Source: an uncultured Thalassovita sp. (GTDB lineage Bacteria; Bacteroidota; Bacteroidia; Cytophagales; Flammeovirgaceae). From it: DNA of 45,857 nt. The notes beneath the pieces were generated by a model. It was not told where the DNA came from. It searched no databases and saw only the letters and a program-made list of their open reading frames with translations. Made by a program: the position numbers and the translations under genes. This document shows, piece by piece, positions 26,801 to 35,040 of this stretch (positions are counted from its first letter, which is position 1; every line of letters starts with the position of its first letter). The stretch spans positions 1 through 45,857 of the forward strand of contig CAKZMZ010000060.1 of assembly GCA_937129345.1 (NCBI GenBank), in the 5' to 3' direction.

Positions 26801-28192
26801 AGTATTTTTTCCAAAGGTCTGTAACTTGAGATTGAGTTTTCTGGCAAAGTCAGCATTTTTTTGGGAGTAGCTGATAAAAACCTCTGATTGCAGCATACCT
26901 ACCTTGGCTTGGCTCGCCGTTAAAAACTCTTTATGAAAGGTATTGGGTTGGTATCTTTTGCGGGTCAAGCCTTCTTGCAACCAGGTCTGTGCTTCGGATA
27001 AATTGTAACCTCTTATTAAAAAACTGTCATTTTTATCCATTCGGCGCCACTTTAAGGCACGCGTTAACAATTGCTTGTGTTTGAGAAGGTAGTCTCTATC
27101 GTATTCTATTTCTTTTACCAATAGGCCCACTTTTTTGAGCACTTCAGCATCTCTAAGGCTTTTCTCTTCACCCAAAAAAATATCTGAAAAATCGATGTAG
27201 CTAAGATGATTGAGCTCTTCGGGTAAGCTGGCTAGCGCGCTTTTATCAATGATTACAGGAATGATGCGCTTGTTGTAAGAGATGGCCAAACGCAAATCTT
27301 CTAGGCATTTTTCTGACTTTACGCTTTTATCCGTAACTAAAAAGAGAATATTGTCTGCGCCTTCTATCCCTTCTTTGATCAGTTGGTGCTCTTCCATGCC
27401 CGCTTGCACATCTGAGGCATAGCGCCAAGTGGTAATTTTATTTCTAGATAAAGCGATGCGGATAAAATCTCTGTTGGTGCCCTTCCAAGAATCAGATATC
27501 ATAAAAACATCTGTCATGAGGTTATGGGCATTCTTAATAGATTCGCAGATAAACTCGCACTGCAGATCTGTTGGGATGCAGGGAGGCTGCTCCGGTGCTT
27601 TAAATTCTATTGAAAGCCATTCAGATGCCTCAAAAAGTTCTGGCCCGGCCAAAAGATGGCGTTGCATTCGGCGCTTTCGGTCCCAATGTAGTGCCGCCTT
27701 TAAAATATGGGTATGCTTGCTCACATAGGTGGCTTCTCTACCCAACACCTTAAGCAACTCTTTAAATGCCACATCAAAATCATCTATGGCAGTCCAATCT
27801 TGCTGAGGCACACCTATCTCATGCTTTTCCCTAAAGTTGATCCAATTGAGTTTTTTTATGGTTGTTTTGTGGATGTCTTCCCAATTGGGAGCCTGATCGG
27901 GAACTTCCACATGCACAATGGGAATGATTCGCTTATTGAGTCTAGCTGCGGTTTTAAGCTCTTTTTTACAGTAATTGGACTGCAAGGCGTGTGGTGACAT
28001 TACAAAAATAAAATTGTCGGCGCTTTCTATGCCATCGTCTATCCTTTTCTGAAAATCGTCGCCTTTTGGTATGTTCACGAAATCAAACCATGCATCAATG
28101 CCTTCTTCTTCTAGCGCACGGTATAAACGATTGGCAAAATCTAGGCTTTCTTTTCTGCCATAAGAAATAAATACGCGCTTATTATCCACCAT
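23816..28192 (-). CDS. Triple-TIR, transmembrane, WD40-propeller protein with helical C-terminus
   Basis: The 1458 residues are built of three successive TIR-plus-linker modules. TIR1 is about 5-150, TIR2 about 227-360 and TIR3 about 436-560; each is followed by a linker of the same kind (His-x-x-Leu-Leu...Ala-Leu-x-Trp...Leu-x-x-Gly...Ala-x-x-Trp-Leu, about 158-225, 369-435, 568-630). TIR1 and TIR3 have Val-Phe-Ile-Ser-Tyr, Trp-Phe-Asp and the catalytic Glu candidates Glu78 and Glu508 in Cys-x-x-Glu. TIR2 has Val-Phe-Met-Ile-Ser, Trp-Arg-Tyr and Asp299 at that place, so it is probably inactive. A membrane-like helix at 648-664 precedes an alpha-helical segment, about seven WD40 blades (735-1120) and tetratricopeptide-like helices. 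No nucleotide-binding domain is seen. Catalytic TIRs cleave NAD+. By the positive-inside rule the TIRs would be cytoplasmic and the propeller periplasmic. Confidence 0.92.
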   Translation of the reverse strand: MVDNKRVFISYGRKESLDFANRLYRALEEEGIDAWFDFVNIPKGDDFQKRIDDGIESADNFIFVMSPHALQSNYCKKELKTAARLNKRIIPIVHVEVPDQAPNWEDIHKTTIKKLNWINFREKHEIGVPQQDWTAIDDFDVAFKELLKVLGREATYVSKHTHILKAALHWDRKRRMQRHLLAGPELFEASEWLSIEFKAPEQPPCIPTDLQCEFICESIKNAHNLMTDVFMISDSWKGTNRDFIRIALSRNKITTWRYASDVQAGMEEHQLIKEGIEGADNILFLVTDKSVKSEKCLEDLRLAISYNKRIIPVIIDKSALASLPEELNHLSYIDFSDIFLGEEKSLRDAEVLKKVGLLVKEIEYDRDYLLKHKQLLTRALKWRRMDKNDSFLIRGYNLSEAQTWLQEGLTRKRYQPNTFHKEFLTASQAKVGMLQSEVFISYSQKNADFARKLNLKLQTFGKNTWFDQESLVGASNFEEEILKGISASENFVFVISPQSVASDFCAKEVAHANRHNKRFIPILLEETPVEQIPLELKSVQWIDFKNKTFETAFGRLIQAINIDRAYVKQHTRLLQAALEWEEKGKSEDRLIRGEELKTAEIWLDDALENKREPAVTASQRGFIEASERLRIQEEKKEVSVRNLRRVLRISAFAVLAVIILVLGYQFRQSRLKELEASEKAALNYAFAAREVLNNEHAPKRALSIIKEAVDIINEEALFKLLPFFRDISMSLNFVEMGHDAPVKGVDLSKDITNRQLLSFSVSEVKVWDLAGNLLHVIGPYDLITQAGFSPDQENIFIVTENAKVELVDIIGLKQNKKVFVKASTGFGTSENTILTANDQLVDLQFFDNGSKILTIYESIAARVWTSKGGWPYTFNHTGAKINGASISQNEKYVLTYSTDRTAKLWDTQLPSDESYQSTLRGHRLAIISAEISANAKKAITLDEGGNAKVWDISNPKSPEVLKSYEDIAQMQFTKAPDVLVISKRDDDTRKVQLEDLDGDFFSELMTYKQFSTGVDSMQMNAAKDRVLTYSKKGTAALWKLNGQLLFEVDLHESDETADLLLANDLALQRVMLSPSGDYILLADKEGALKMWSASTGNELASFKAFKEKIEDVVFFPDGKQLAAASGDMTAKRWRFKDNLFDNMIANKSAEPNFLKKGITSWLDSLNADSLKMAAKDKIRIGLMDDFEKIMTSSDSSELYTYAAYYKTEAENTPDENIKEENYENALVLYKKINDTLAYRSIYSEVAEADILFELDAVDTLDFEAYFSPIGLNEQLYLAQYITQKWAKLPPIERIPAYKFTFELYQKILKALENGTYENVSEERELFIKRRASDNCNSLAYYYLLNRELKLAKHYAEKGMMIDSSYEWITTKLALAYLYDADFDRALPLLENMKGQKFGVDKYEVEMKRYIQKVDSAFQVGNTEEDRVLPSTLSELIDMHKSQLDTGQISLLKTFMLNQ

Positions 28193-28428
28193 CTAAACTG
28201 TAATTAAAGCAAACTTTAAGTTAAACCTTTATTTTTAAAACTCATAGCCCCAACAAAAAGAAGACAATTAAAAATCCTTCATAAAAGTTTTAGCACTCTG
28301 CTCAAGAAATGTATGTTCGAGCTGGCTAATTTATGTAGTTTTGATAAATTTTTTAAAACTGATGTGACAAGCTAACTTTTTTGCCACATTAACTCAATAT
28401 ATAAGATAAGACAATACCTTTTTTAGAT

Positions 28429-29514
28429 ATGAAATCAGTTTTTCTGACACCCGGACCCAGTGAGTTGTATTTTACAACAGAAGACCACATAAGGCAAGCC
28501 ATGCGCGAGCAGGTTTGCTCTATTTCTCATAGAAGCAAAGCCTTTGAGGGCATTTATAAAAAAGCCGTTGATGAGCTGAAGGCCTTATTAAACGTCCCCG
28601 AAGATTACCACGTTTTATTCACTGCCTCAGCCACGGAAGTTTGGGAGAGGCTGATCCAAAATTGTGTTGACCATCAAACCTGCCACTTAGTAAATGGTTC
28701 TTTTTCGCGTCGCTTTTACGATTTTGCGAATAAGCTGGGCAGAAAAGCCATTTTGCACGAAAAGCCTTTAGGCCAAGGCTTTAATGCAGATGAAATTGAG
28801 TTGAACAGTAGCACAGAAATGCTATGCCTTACCCAAAATGAAACCAGTACAGGTGTACAATTACCTATTGAGGATATTTATAAATTCAGAGAAAAGAATC
28901 CCGATACCCTCATCGCTGTAGATGCGGTTTCTTCAATCCCCTATGTGGATTTAGACTACAGCAAAATCGACTCTTTGTTTTTTTCGGTGCAAAAAGGCAT
29001 GGGCTTGCCTGCAGGCTTAGGTGTTTGGATCGTAAGCGAAAGATGTGTGGCCAAAGCTTATAAACGCCTTGAAAATGGAGAGAGTGCAGGTACTTATCAC
29101 AGTTTGCCTTCTTTGTTAGAAAAAGCGGCCAAAAACCAAACACCCGAAACGCCCAACATGCTCGGCATTTATTTATTGGGCAAAGTCTGCGAGGACATGA
29201 ACCGCCGAGGCATTGCCAACATAAGGCAGGAAACCAATTACAAAGCTGCTTTGATCAACTTTTTGTACAATGAGCATCCTTTGTTTTCTCATTTTGTGCA
29301 AGAGGAAAAGCATCGCTCTAAAACGGTATTGGTGGGTGACGTGAAAGGAATAGCTGCTGCCGAACTGATCGAAAAGGTAAAAGCCAAAGGAATGACGATA
29401 GGCAGTGGCTATGGCAAGAATAAAGCAAGCCAAATTCGTATTGCCAACTTTCCTACACACTCTAAAGAGATTTTTGAAAGGTTGGTAGATGTGTTGAATG
29501 AGATAAAAGCCTAA
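28429..29514 (+). CDS. Class V aminotransferase, phosphoserine aminotransferase-like
   Basis: The 361-residue protein is a fold-type I PLP enzyme of class V. Leu-Thr-Pro-Gly-Pro-Ser-Glu at 6-12 and Ser-His-Arg-Ser-Lys-Ala-Phe at 33-39 are the substrate-side motifs shared by SerC and alanine-glyoxylate aminotransferases. Asp165 (Ala-Val-Asp-Ala-Val-Ser-Ser) should hold the PLP ring and Lys189 (Ser-Val-Gln-Lys-Gly-Met-Gly-Leu-Pro) is the Schiff-base lysine. The Ser-His-Arg-Ser-Lys motif and the overall length favour phosphoserine:2-oxoglutarate aminotransferase (serine biosynthesis), but I see no serA next to it, so the name is tentative. A TAGTTTTG box at 28336-28343 could be its -7 element. 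Its stop overlaps that of the convergent YdeI-like gene by three to four bases. Confidence 0.85.
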   Translation: MKSVFLTPGPSELYFTTEDHIRQAMREQVCSISHRSKAFEGIYKKAVDELKALLNVPEDYHVLFTASATEVWERLIQNCVDHQTCHLVNGSFSRRFYDFANKLGRKAILHEKPLGQGFNADEIELNSSTEMLCLTQNETSTGVQLPIEDIYKFREKNPDTLIAVDAVSSIPYVDLDYSKIDSLFFSVQKGMGLPAGLGVWIVSERCVAKAYKRLENGESAGTYHSLPSLLEKAAKNQTPETPNMLGIYLLGKVCEDMNRRGIANIRQETNYKAALINFLYNEHPLFSHFVQEEKHRSKTVLVGDVKGIAAAELIEKVKAKGMTIGSGYGKNKASQIRIANFPTHSKEIFERLVDVLNEIKA

Positions 29515-30089
29515 CTTCCATTTAATTTCTCTCCTCTAGCAGAAAGCAAGGCAATTTTTTCTATGCGTTGCTTTCTGGTTTTTTCGGTTTTAGCCAGTTT
29601 AATCCAACGCAATACAAATCGTTTGCTTGAGTCATTAATGGCATTAAAAAATGGCTCGGCATTAGGGGTTTTCGCTAGTGCTTTTTGCAAGTCATCAGGA
29701 AAAATGAGGTTATCCACATCGTCCATAAAATCCCATAGGCCATTTTGTTTGGATGTTTCTATGGCTTTTAAACCTGCTTCATGCATTTTACCTGCTTCAA
29801 TCAGTTTTGCCGCCCTAAGTTTATAGGTTTTTGCCCAATGTTGCGCTTTTCTTGGGCTAATGAGTTGCATGGTTCTATCGGCATCTAGTTTTCTTCTGAT
29901 ACCATCAATCCAACCAAAACACAACAACTCGTCCAGCACTTGAGCGGTAGCAATGTATCTAGCAGCCACACTTTTTTTAAATGTCACCAACCATACACTT
30001 TCTTTTTGGGAATAGTTTTTAAGCAACCAATTCCTTAATTCTTTAGTAGATTGTACCTCTATCTTCTCAAAGTTTTCCGTTTTGGCCAT
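29511..30089 (-). CDS. YdeI/OmpD-associated family protein
   Basis: The 192-residue cytoplasmic protein has the YdeI/OmpD-associated family pattern. It begins with an Arg-Asn-Trp-Leu helix. A Val-Trp-Leu-Val-Thr-Phe-Lys-Lys strand follows, then Leu-Asp-Glu-Leu-Leu-Cys-Phe-Gly-Trp-Ile-Asp-Gly and Ile-Ser-Pro-Arg-Lys-Ala-Gln-His-Trp-Ala. The C-terminal end is basic (Lys-Thr-Glu-Lys-Thr-Arg-Lys-Gln-Arg-Ile) and fits the 'bacteriocin-protection' type. The family is small and poorly characterised; no reaction is known. It lies 15 bases after the VOC lipoprotein gene in the same direction, so the two are probably co-transcribed. Confidence 0.85.
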   Translation of the reverse strand: MAKTENFEKIEVQSTKELRNWLLKNYSQKESVWLVTFKKSVAARYIATAQVLDELLCFGWIDGIRRKLDADRTMQLISPRKAQHWAKTYKLRAAKLIEAGKMHEAGLKAIETSKQNGLWDFMDDVDNLIFPDDLQKALAKTPNAEPFFNAINDSSKRFVLRWIKLAKTEKTRKQRIEKIALLSARGEKLNGS

Positions 30090-30104
30090 TTTAGATTGAT
30101 CAAC

Positions 30105-31322
30105 TTATTGGATACTATAAAAATACAGTTCTGGCCCCTTCATTCTGCCTTCATTGTATTCATAATCAGCCCAATTTTGTTGGGCGTAATTATCTAGGTC
30201 AGTCCTATTTTTTACTTTCCATTCTAACTCTACCGCTTTGGCATCGGCATAATCTTCCATTCCACGGCATTCATCTACCAAACCGATAAAACCTGTAGAG
30301 CTGGTTTGATAGATTTTTGTCCAACCTTGGTCTGCTACTAATTGATAGCCCAATACTTCCTCATAAAAAGCCTGCATTTTGAGCATGTCCTTATGGTAAG
30401 TCCAAGTAATGGAGGCGTAAAAGTTAAGAGCATTTACCTTAGTATCAATAGGATTGGATTTAGAAAGCACCGCCATAAACAATTCGTTTTCGGGGTGTTG
30501 TTTAAACTGCTCAAACTCTAATAAGTAGCCTTCTGGATCAATGGCCACAAAACCATCATGCGGGCCACCTTCTTTTGGTTTGTAGGTGTATTTTATTGGG
30601 ATGTTTTGCGCTTGTACATACTCATACCACTGAGGTAATTGGTCAGTTAACAAAGCGATAGCTGTAGATTTTGCTTGCCCTTCGGGATGTGTTTCGCTCA
30701 AAGGATGTAATTGAATAAAAGCATCCTCACTAATGTAGAAGGTACTATCATTCATTTTTTGCAAACCTAGTTTCTCACTGTAAAAAGTAATTGCAACTTC
30801 TAAATCTTTGTAGTACAAATGGGTGATTTGTTGCCCAACACCAAAAGAGGCCAAAGTGCGGTAATCTGAGTTTTTAGTCAATAATTGGTTGATGCCCTGC
30901 GGACTATAGCCTAACAATCTACCAAAGCGCCTAGCCAATGCTTCTTTCTCTTTTTTATCATTGTTCGCTTTTTCTAAATCTTCTTTCCACTGCTCATACT
31001 GCACCAATCGTTGCCCCTTATAAATGATTATTACCATTTTACCCTGTGCCACATCAGCAGGAAAAAGCATAGAAACTGGAAGGTTTTCTTCTTTATACAA
31101 CTCTACTCCGTATTTCTCAGCAACTTTCTCAAAATCTTTCCACCATTTATCTACTGCTGCAGCTTCCATTGGCTGGCTTAAGGCAATAGGTTTGGCATTG
31201 TTTGCAACCATTTCGCAAAATACCTCAAAAGCAGGCAACGGGCTTTTTGCTTGTTGTTGGCAAGTAGAAAAAATGAATATTGTGAATAGGTAAAAAACAT
31301 TTAGCGGTTTGGTCGATTTCAT
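30105..31322 (-). CDS. Lipoprotein with two VOC (glyoxalase/dioxygenase fold) domains
   Basis: The 405-residue protein has a signal with a Cys at 21 (Ile-Phe-Ser-Thr-Cys-Gln-Gln-Gln), suggesting lipid anchoring. Residues 25-160 are mostly helical and rich in charged residues. Two vicinal-oxygen-chelate domains follow. The first is about 165-275 (Ile-Thr-His-Leu-Tyr-Tyr-Lys-Asp-Leu-Glu...Phe-Tyr-Ser-Glu-Lys-Leu-Gly-Leu...Ala-Ile-Asp-Pro-Glu-Gly). The second is about 300-400 (Tyr-Ala-Ser-Ile-Thr-Trp-Thr-Tyr-His-Lys-Asp-Met...Phe-Tyr-Glu-Glu-Val-Leu-Gly-Tyr-Gln). The first keeps His and Glu near the usual metal-site positions. Function is unknown, and a secreted VOC protein is unusual. The upstream part matches nothing I know. 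Confidence 0.8.
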   Translation of the reverse strand: MKSTKPLNVFYLFTIFIFSTCQQQAKSPLPAFEVFCEMVANNAKPIALSQPMEAAAVDKWWKDFEKVAEKYGVELYKEENLPVSMLFPADVAQGKMVIIIYKGQRLVQYEQWKEDLEKANNDKKEKEALARRFGRLLGYSPQGINQLLTKNSDYRTLASFGVGQQITHLYYKDLEVAITFYSEKLGLQKMNDSTFYISEDAFIQLHPLSETHPEGQAKSTAIALLTDQLPQWYEYVQAQNIPIKYTYKPKEGGPHDGFVAIDPEGYLLEFEQFKQHPENELFMAVLSKSNPIDTKVNALNFYASITWTYHKDMLKMQAFYEEVLGYQLVADQGWTKIYQTSSTGFIGLVDECRGMEDYADAKAVELEWKVKNRTDLDNYAQQNWADYEYNEGRMKGPELYFYSIQ

Positions 31323-31483
31323 AGGATTACATTACAATTGTAACTACTCAGATATTAAAAATGGGGTTGATATTTAATTAAGCCATGCTTTTGTTAAAGC
31401 ATTGTTGCTTAAAAGAATACTGCGACTTGTGTAAGAATTCACGATTAAACATATCCAAGTTCAAAAACAAAATCTTCTAAAAA

Positions 31484-32113
31484 CTATAAATCAATCCCAC
31501 CTATTTGTATACCGTATTGCTTGTGTTTGGTGTTCATCAATATATAAATATCGGTATGGCTTAACTTTTTTCTCTTTTTAAATTGATATGAAGAGATGTC
31601 TTTTCTGATTCGCTGTTCGTCATAATCCATAAATCCGAAAGATACTCCCGAAGTAATATAAATGTCTCGTATGGGTATCAATCTACTATATATTAAAATA
31701 TCTTCTTTGGCAGATTTAGCAAAGCCTAAATCCATTACTTGGTATTCAGTTCTATGCTCATCAAATAAATCTTGAAAGGTGCATAGGCTTTTTTTGCCAT
31801 CAATACCTATTAACCTAAATAAAGAAGGAAAAGAATCCATTCTTGCCTCTATAATTTCCTCTTCGGTATCGCTTAACTCTATATCACTATCGTAAAACCT
31901 CTCTAATTGAGAATAACCATTTTTACCTTTTTCAAATACTATAAAGTTCATTAGTATATCTGTATCGTATTCATCTTCGGTTACTAACGTATCGTTATAC
32001 CAAAACCCTAATTTTTTCGCTGCATATACCAATGCCTTCTTGTCAGATTGAATTATTTTGTTGTTCAATTCTTTTCCAATCTGTCTGATCTTAATGTAAT
32101 CTTTAACATTCAT
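31484..32113 (-). CDS. Hypothetical protein
   Basis: A 209-residue cytoplasmic protein I do not recognise. The N-terminal 35 residues are charged and helical. The middle is rich in Asp and Glu (about 60-95), and the C-terminal half is predicted as mixed strands with Lys-Lys-Arg-Lys-Lys near 180. There is no signal peptide or membrane segment. Coding status is well supported by length and normal codon use. Neighbours (a lipoprotein and a sodium symporter) do not indicate a role. The symporter stop is about 40 bases from its start, in the same direction, so co-transcription with the symporter is possible. Confidence 0.6.
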   Translation of the reverse strand: MNVKDYIKIRQIGKELNNKIIQSDKKALVYAAKKLGFWYNDTLVTEDEYDTDILMNFIVFEKGKNGYSQLERFYDSDIELSDTEEEIIEARMDSFPSLFRLIGIDGKKSLCTFQDLFDEHRTEYQVMDLGFAKSAKEDILIYSRLIPIRDIYITSGVSFGFMDYDEQRIRKDISSYQFKKRKKLSHTDIYILMNTKHKQYGIQIGGIDL

Positions 32114-32155
32114 TTTTATCGAGCTATAGTTTTTACGTAAAGATAATAGTAAGCT

Positions 32156-33763
32156 TCAAAAAGCCCCCAGCAAAACCAACATCAAAATTCCATATACTGC
32201 TAGTAGCAAATAGTACTTACCCCAATCTCCTTTAAAGCTAAAAGCTGATGCGAAGCTGCCCTCATGCACCAAACCTTTTACAGAGACAGCTAAAGGCAAT
32301 GGCGTTAAGGATGAAGCTATGTAACCAAAAGCAATAGCACTCAAACAACCTGTCACATTCCACCAAAGCCAAGAGACTTGCGGGGCAAAAATCCACAGCA
32401 GAATATTAGTAGCAAAACCGCCAAGTAAGCCAATAATGGCACCTATATTATTAATCCTTTTAATTAAAATTCCCATTACAAAAACGCCTAAAATAGGCCC
32501 GTTTGCCAAAGAGGAAATTTTATTGATAGATACTATGATGGAATCGGAAATACCACCAACAAAAAAGGCAAAGACTGAAATGAGCAAACCCCAGAAAACT
32601 GTCAAAACTTTAGATAGATAGAATTCCTTTTTGGTAGTCATATTATTGCTGAAATAGCCTTTTACAAGGTCTTGCATGGTGGTGGCACTTAAAGAATTGA
32701 TGATGGAGTCTAGCGAAGACATGGCTGCAGAGAACAAACCAACCATAAACAAGCCAATCATACCAATAGGGAATTGCTGCATTACAAAGATGGGTACTGC
32801 CAAATTGTAGTTGGGTTCTTGGTTTTCTTTTAAAGGCAGCTCACTTAAAAACTCAGGGTGAGTAACTACATATGCCCCAATGCAAATTCCTAAAAAGCAA
32901 TAAGTAAGTACCAAAGGAAAACGCAAAACACCATTGAGAAAGAGAGACATATTGGTGCCTTTTACATCTTTGGTAGAAAGTTGCCTTTGCACTTGTGTTT
33001 GGTCAGTACCATAGTAGGCCACATACAAAAAGAAGCCACCGATGAGCATAGGCCAAAAGGCAAAATCTTTTCCATCAAAACCTGTATGGCTAAAGTCTAT
33101 GGCATTTAATCGCTGACTATCAAAAGCCGCTATAGCCGCATCATACCCGCCTACAATATCTAAACTGATGTAAATTGCAAATAAGATAGCCACATATAAA
33201 ATCACCATTTGGATAACATCGGAATAGATAACGGCTTTCATGCCGCCGATTGAGTCATAAATGACAGTTACTATACCCAAAGCAGCTACCGACCAAAAAA
33301 ATGAGATACCTGTGCAATACTCAATTACTATACAAATACCATAAACCGTAACCCCAGCAGCAAAAGCCCGAAAAAGTTGGAAAAAGATACTTAGCAGGGT
33401 TCTGGTTTCTTTGCCAAAGCGCTTTTCTAAATAGGCATAAACTGAGATAATTTGCAGGCGCTTAAAGAGCGGTAGCAAAAAAATCATCAAAAAAATCATA
33501 GCAAAGGGCACTGCCAATTCGTATTGCAACCACAATAAGCCACCCCCAACCGAAAAGGCCACAAAGGCCGGTGCACCTAAAATGCTATTGGTAGAACATT
33601 GTGTGGCCATAATGGAAATGGCTACAGGAAAAGCCCCTGTGTTGTTGCCACCTAAATAATAATCTTTTTGGTCTTTTTGCCCGCGAGAAAGGTAGATACT
33701 AAGGCCGATCATACCGATAAGGTAGCCTACTACAATGACCCAATCTGTTACACTTAAAAGCAT
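32156..33763 (-). CDS. Sodium:solute symporter (SSS/SLC5 family)
   Basis: This 535-residue protein has about 13-14 transmembrane helices in the SSS order. The N-terminal Trp-Val-Ile-Val-Val-Gly-Tyr-Leu-Ile-Gly is followed by a Tyr-Tyr-Leu-Gly-Gly-Asn-Asn motif (35-41) that is usual in the first cytoplasmic loop. Later come Ser-Thr-Asn-Ser-Ile-Leu-Gly-Ala-Pro, Gly-Gly-Met-Lys-Ala-Val-Ile-Tyr-Ser-Asp-Val-Ile-Gln, and Ser-Ala-Ala-Met-Ser-Ser-Leu-Asp-Ser (helix 8 sodium-site serines). Such carriers take up sugars, amino acids, sialic acid or other organic solutes with sodium. The substrate is not predictable. The window's NqrF fits a sodium-based energy economy. Confidence 0.93.
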   Translation of the reverse strand: MLLSVTDWVIVVGYLIGMIGLSIYLSRGQKDQKDYYLGGNNTGAFPVAISIMATQCSTNSILGAPAFVAFSVGGGLLWLQYELAVPFAMIFLMIFLLPLFKRLQIISVYAYLEKRFGKETRTLLSIFFQLFRAFAAGVTVYGICIVIEYCTGISFFWSVAALGIVTVIYDSIGGMKAVIYSDVIQMVILYVAILFAIYISLDIVGGYDAAIAAFDSQRLNAIDFSHTGFDGKDFAFWPMLIGGFFLYVAYYGTDQTQVQRQLSTKDVKGTNMSLFLNGVLRFPLVLTYCFLGICIGAYVVTHPEFLSELPLKENQEPNYNLAVPIFVMQQFPIGMIGLFMVGLFSAAMSSLDSIINSLSATTMQDLVKGYFSNNMTTKKEFYLSKVLTVFWGLLISVFAFFVGGISDSIIVSINKISSLANGPILGVFVMGILIKRINNIGAIIGLLGGFATNILLWIFAPQVSWLWWNVTGCLSAIAFGYIASSLTPLPLAVSVKGLVHEGSFASAFSFKGDWGKYYLLLAVYGILMLVLLGAF

Positions 33764-33865
33764 AGCTCAGTCGGTTTATCCTTTAAACGAGCTTAAATAT
33801 AACATTTTACAGATTTTATTGTGCTTTTTTGATAGAATAAGCGATAGGTAATTGGTAAGAAATAA

Positions 33866-33896
33866 AAAAGACCTGCTAGATTTTCATCTAACAAGT
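33866..33896 (-). terminator. Rho-independent terminator for the 251-residue gene
   Basis: Read on the minus strand, ACTTGTTAGAT (33896-33886) pairs with ATCTAGCAGGT (33881-33871) through two G-U wobbles, around a GAAA loop. It is followed by CTTTTTTATTTC. It sits about 80 bases after the stop at 33977 and before the symporter gene. The wobble pairs mean it works on the minus strand only. Confidence 0.7.
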
Positions 33897-33976
33897 TCCT
33901 TGAAATTTCCGCTTATTGGTTATATAAATCTACTATAATACCTTTTTCAGAGATGCACATTCTGAATAGCTTTAAG

Positions 33977-34732
33977 CTATATCCCATCAATCACGGCTAC
34001 ATGACTCATCACCGCAGAAAACAATAAAAAGCCAGAAATAAAGATAATTACCAAAGCCATACCTAGCCACAACTTTTTGCTTTCAACATTGTACTTCTTC
34101 AATAACTTAAAAAAGAAATAGGCCATGTGCGCAAATGGAATCAAAAGCGCTAGAATTATTCCTGCGGTATCATTTTCCATATCTAGACCAAAAATAGCTA
34201 CGGTAACAAATTGCAGGAAATATACAGCAGCATACTCATACACCAAGTAACCGATGTACTTTCTTGAGTCTGCAACTTGCATATTGGTCACTTTCTTCAA
34301 CAACCAACCAAAACCCAAATAAACAGCGATAAAAGCACCGTAAAATAAAAAGAATACTGTTTTGGACACCCAAGTATCGTCTTCTGCCCCTTCTGTACCT
34401 ACCTCGTAAGAGGTCTCGACTGCCAAAAACAAAAGTGAGAAAATGAACAAGGTTTTCATCAACTTTACATCGGTAAAGTATTTTTGAGCATCTATGGCAG
34501 ATTGACTCGCTTTCTTCTTCATTTCACGTACATCAAAAGAAAGCGGTTTAATGAACCACATGCCGGTAAACTTAAAAAGTGTAAGAAAAGCTTGAAAATC
34601 ACCAAGCAAGGTATTGGCGAAATCGGTGAGGGTTTCTTTAATGCCATCAATCAGTTCCTCTTTGGCTTCATTTATTTCGTTGAGCACTTCTTCTTTGGCC
34701 TCGTTGAATTCTTCTTTAGCAACTTCTTTCAT
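33977..34732 (-). CDS. Membrane protein with acidic amphipathic N-terminal helix
   Basis: The 251-residue protein begins with a highly charged helix of Glu and Lys repeats (residues 1-40, Asn-Glu-Ala-Lys-Glu-Glu pattern), then a short hydrophobic piece (about 40-65). About five membrane helices follow from residue 95 to the end. The charged helix looks like a coiled-coil or amphipathic anchor. I do not recognise the family and cannot propose a substrate or partner. The start at 34732 is preceded by a short stretch in another frame that encodes a similar acidic helix (34737-34895), so the gene may once have been longer or been followed by a duplicate N-terminus. It ends before a minus-strand terminator. 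Confidence 0.7.
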   Translation of the reverse strand: MKEVAKEEFNEAKEEVLNEINEAKEELIDGIKETLTDFANTLLGDFQAFLTLFKFTGMWFIKPLSFDVREMKKKASQSAIDAQKYFTDVKLMKTLFIFSLLFLAVETSYEVGTEGAEDDTWVSKTVFFLFYGAFIAVYLGFGWLLKKVTNMQVADSRKYIGYLVYEYAAVYFLQFVTVAIFGLDMENDTAGIILALLIPFAHMAYFFFKLLKKYNVESKKLWLGMALVIIFISGFLLFSAVMSHVAVIDGI

Positions 34733-34736
34733 TGAG

Positions 34737-34895
34737 TTAGGTAAATTTTTTTAAATCTACAGAAAATTCTTCTGCTAACTCTTGTGCCTCGCCTACTAAT
34801 TCGTTTTCAGCCGATTTTATCTCAGATGCCAATTCGTCTTGGATGTCCTCCTCCGTAGTTGTTTTGTGTCTTTTGCTATAAGTAAGGTGCTTAAA
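34737..34895 (-). other. Acidic-helix coding remnant ahead of the membrane gene
   Basis: On the minus strand about 52 codons are open, ending with a TAA at 34737-34739. They encode a helix of Glu, Ala, Leu and Lys (for example Ala-Ser-Glu-Ile-Lys-Ser-Ala-Glu-Asn-Glu-Leu). This looks like the charged start of the gene that follows. No ATG or GTG is present; one TTG about 13 bases after a GGAGGAGG run could start a product of about 32 residues. It could be a tiny coupled gene or a decayed N-terminus. I cannot decide. Confidence 0.3.
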
Positions 34896-35040
34896 TTAAT
34901 TCCACCTTAATAATTATTAACACAGTAGATTATTGCTTGAAGGTGAGGCTTTTAAAAAGCATTGTATAGATCAAAAAGAGATGTTTTATCTCAAGGGCAA
35001 GTTTGTTTGGCTCAAGCCTTTTTTAGGTTTATTGAAGTAC

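Noticed and set aside
23816-28192. Considered as a Thoeris or CBASS effector
   Set aside because: No ThsA, cyclase, or other defence gene is adjacent and no nucleotide-sensing domain is seen. It remains a possible stand-alone system only.
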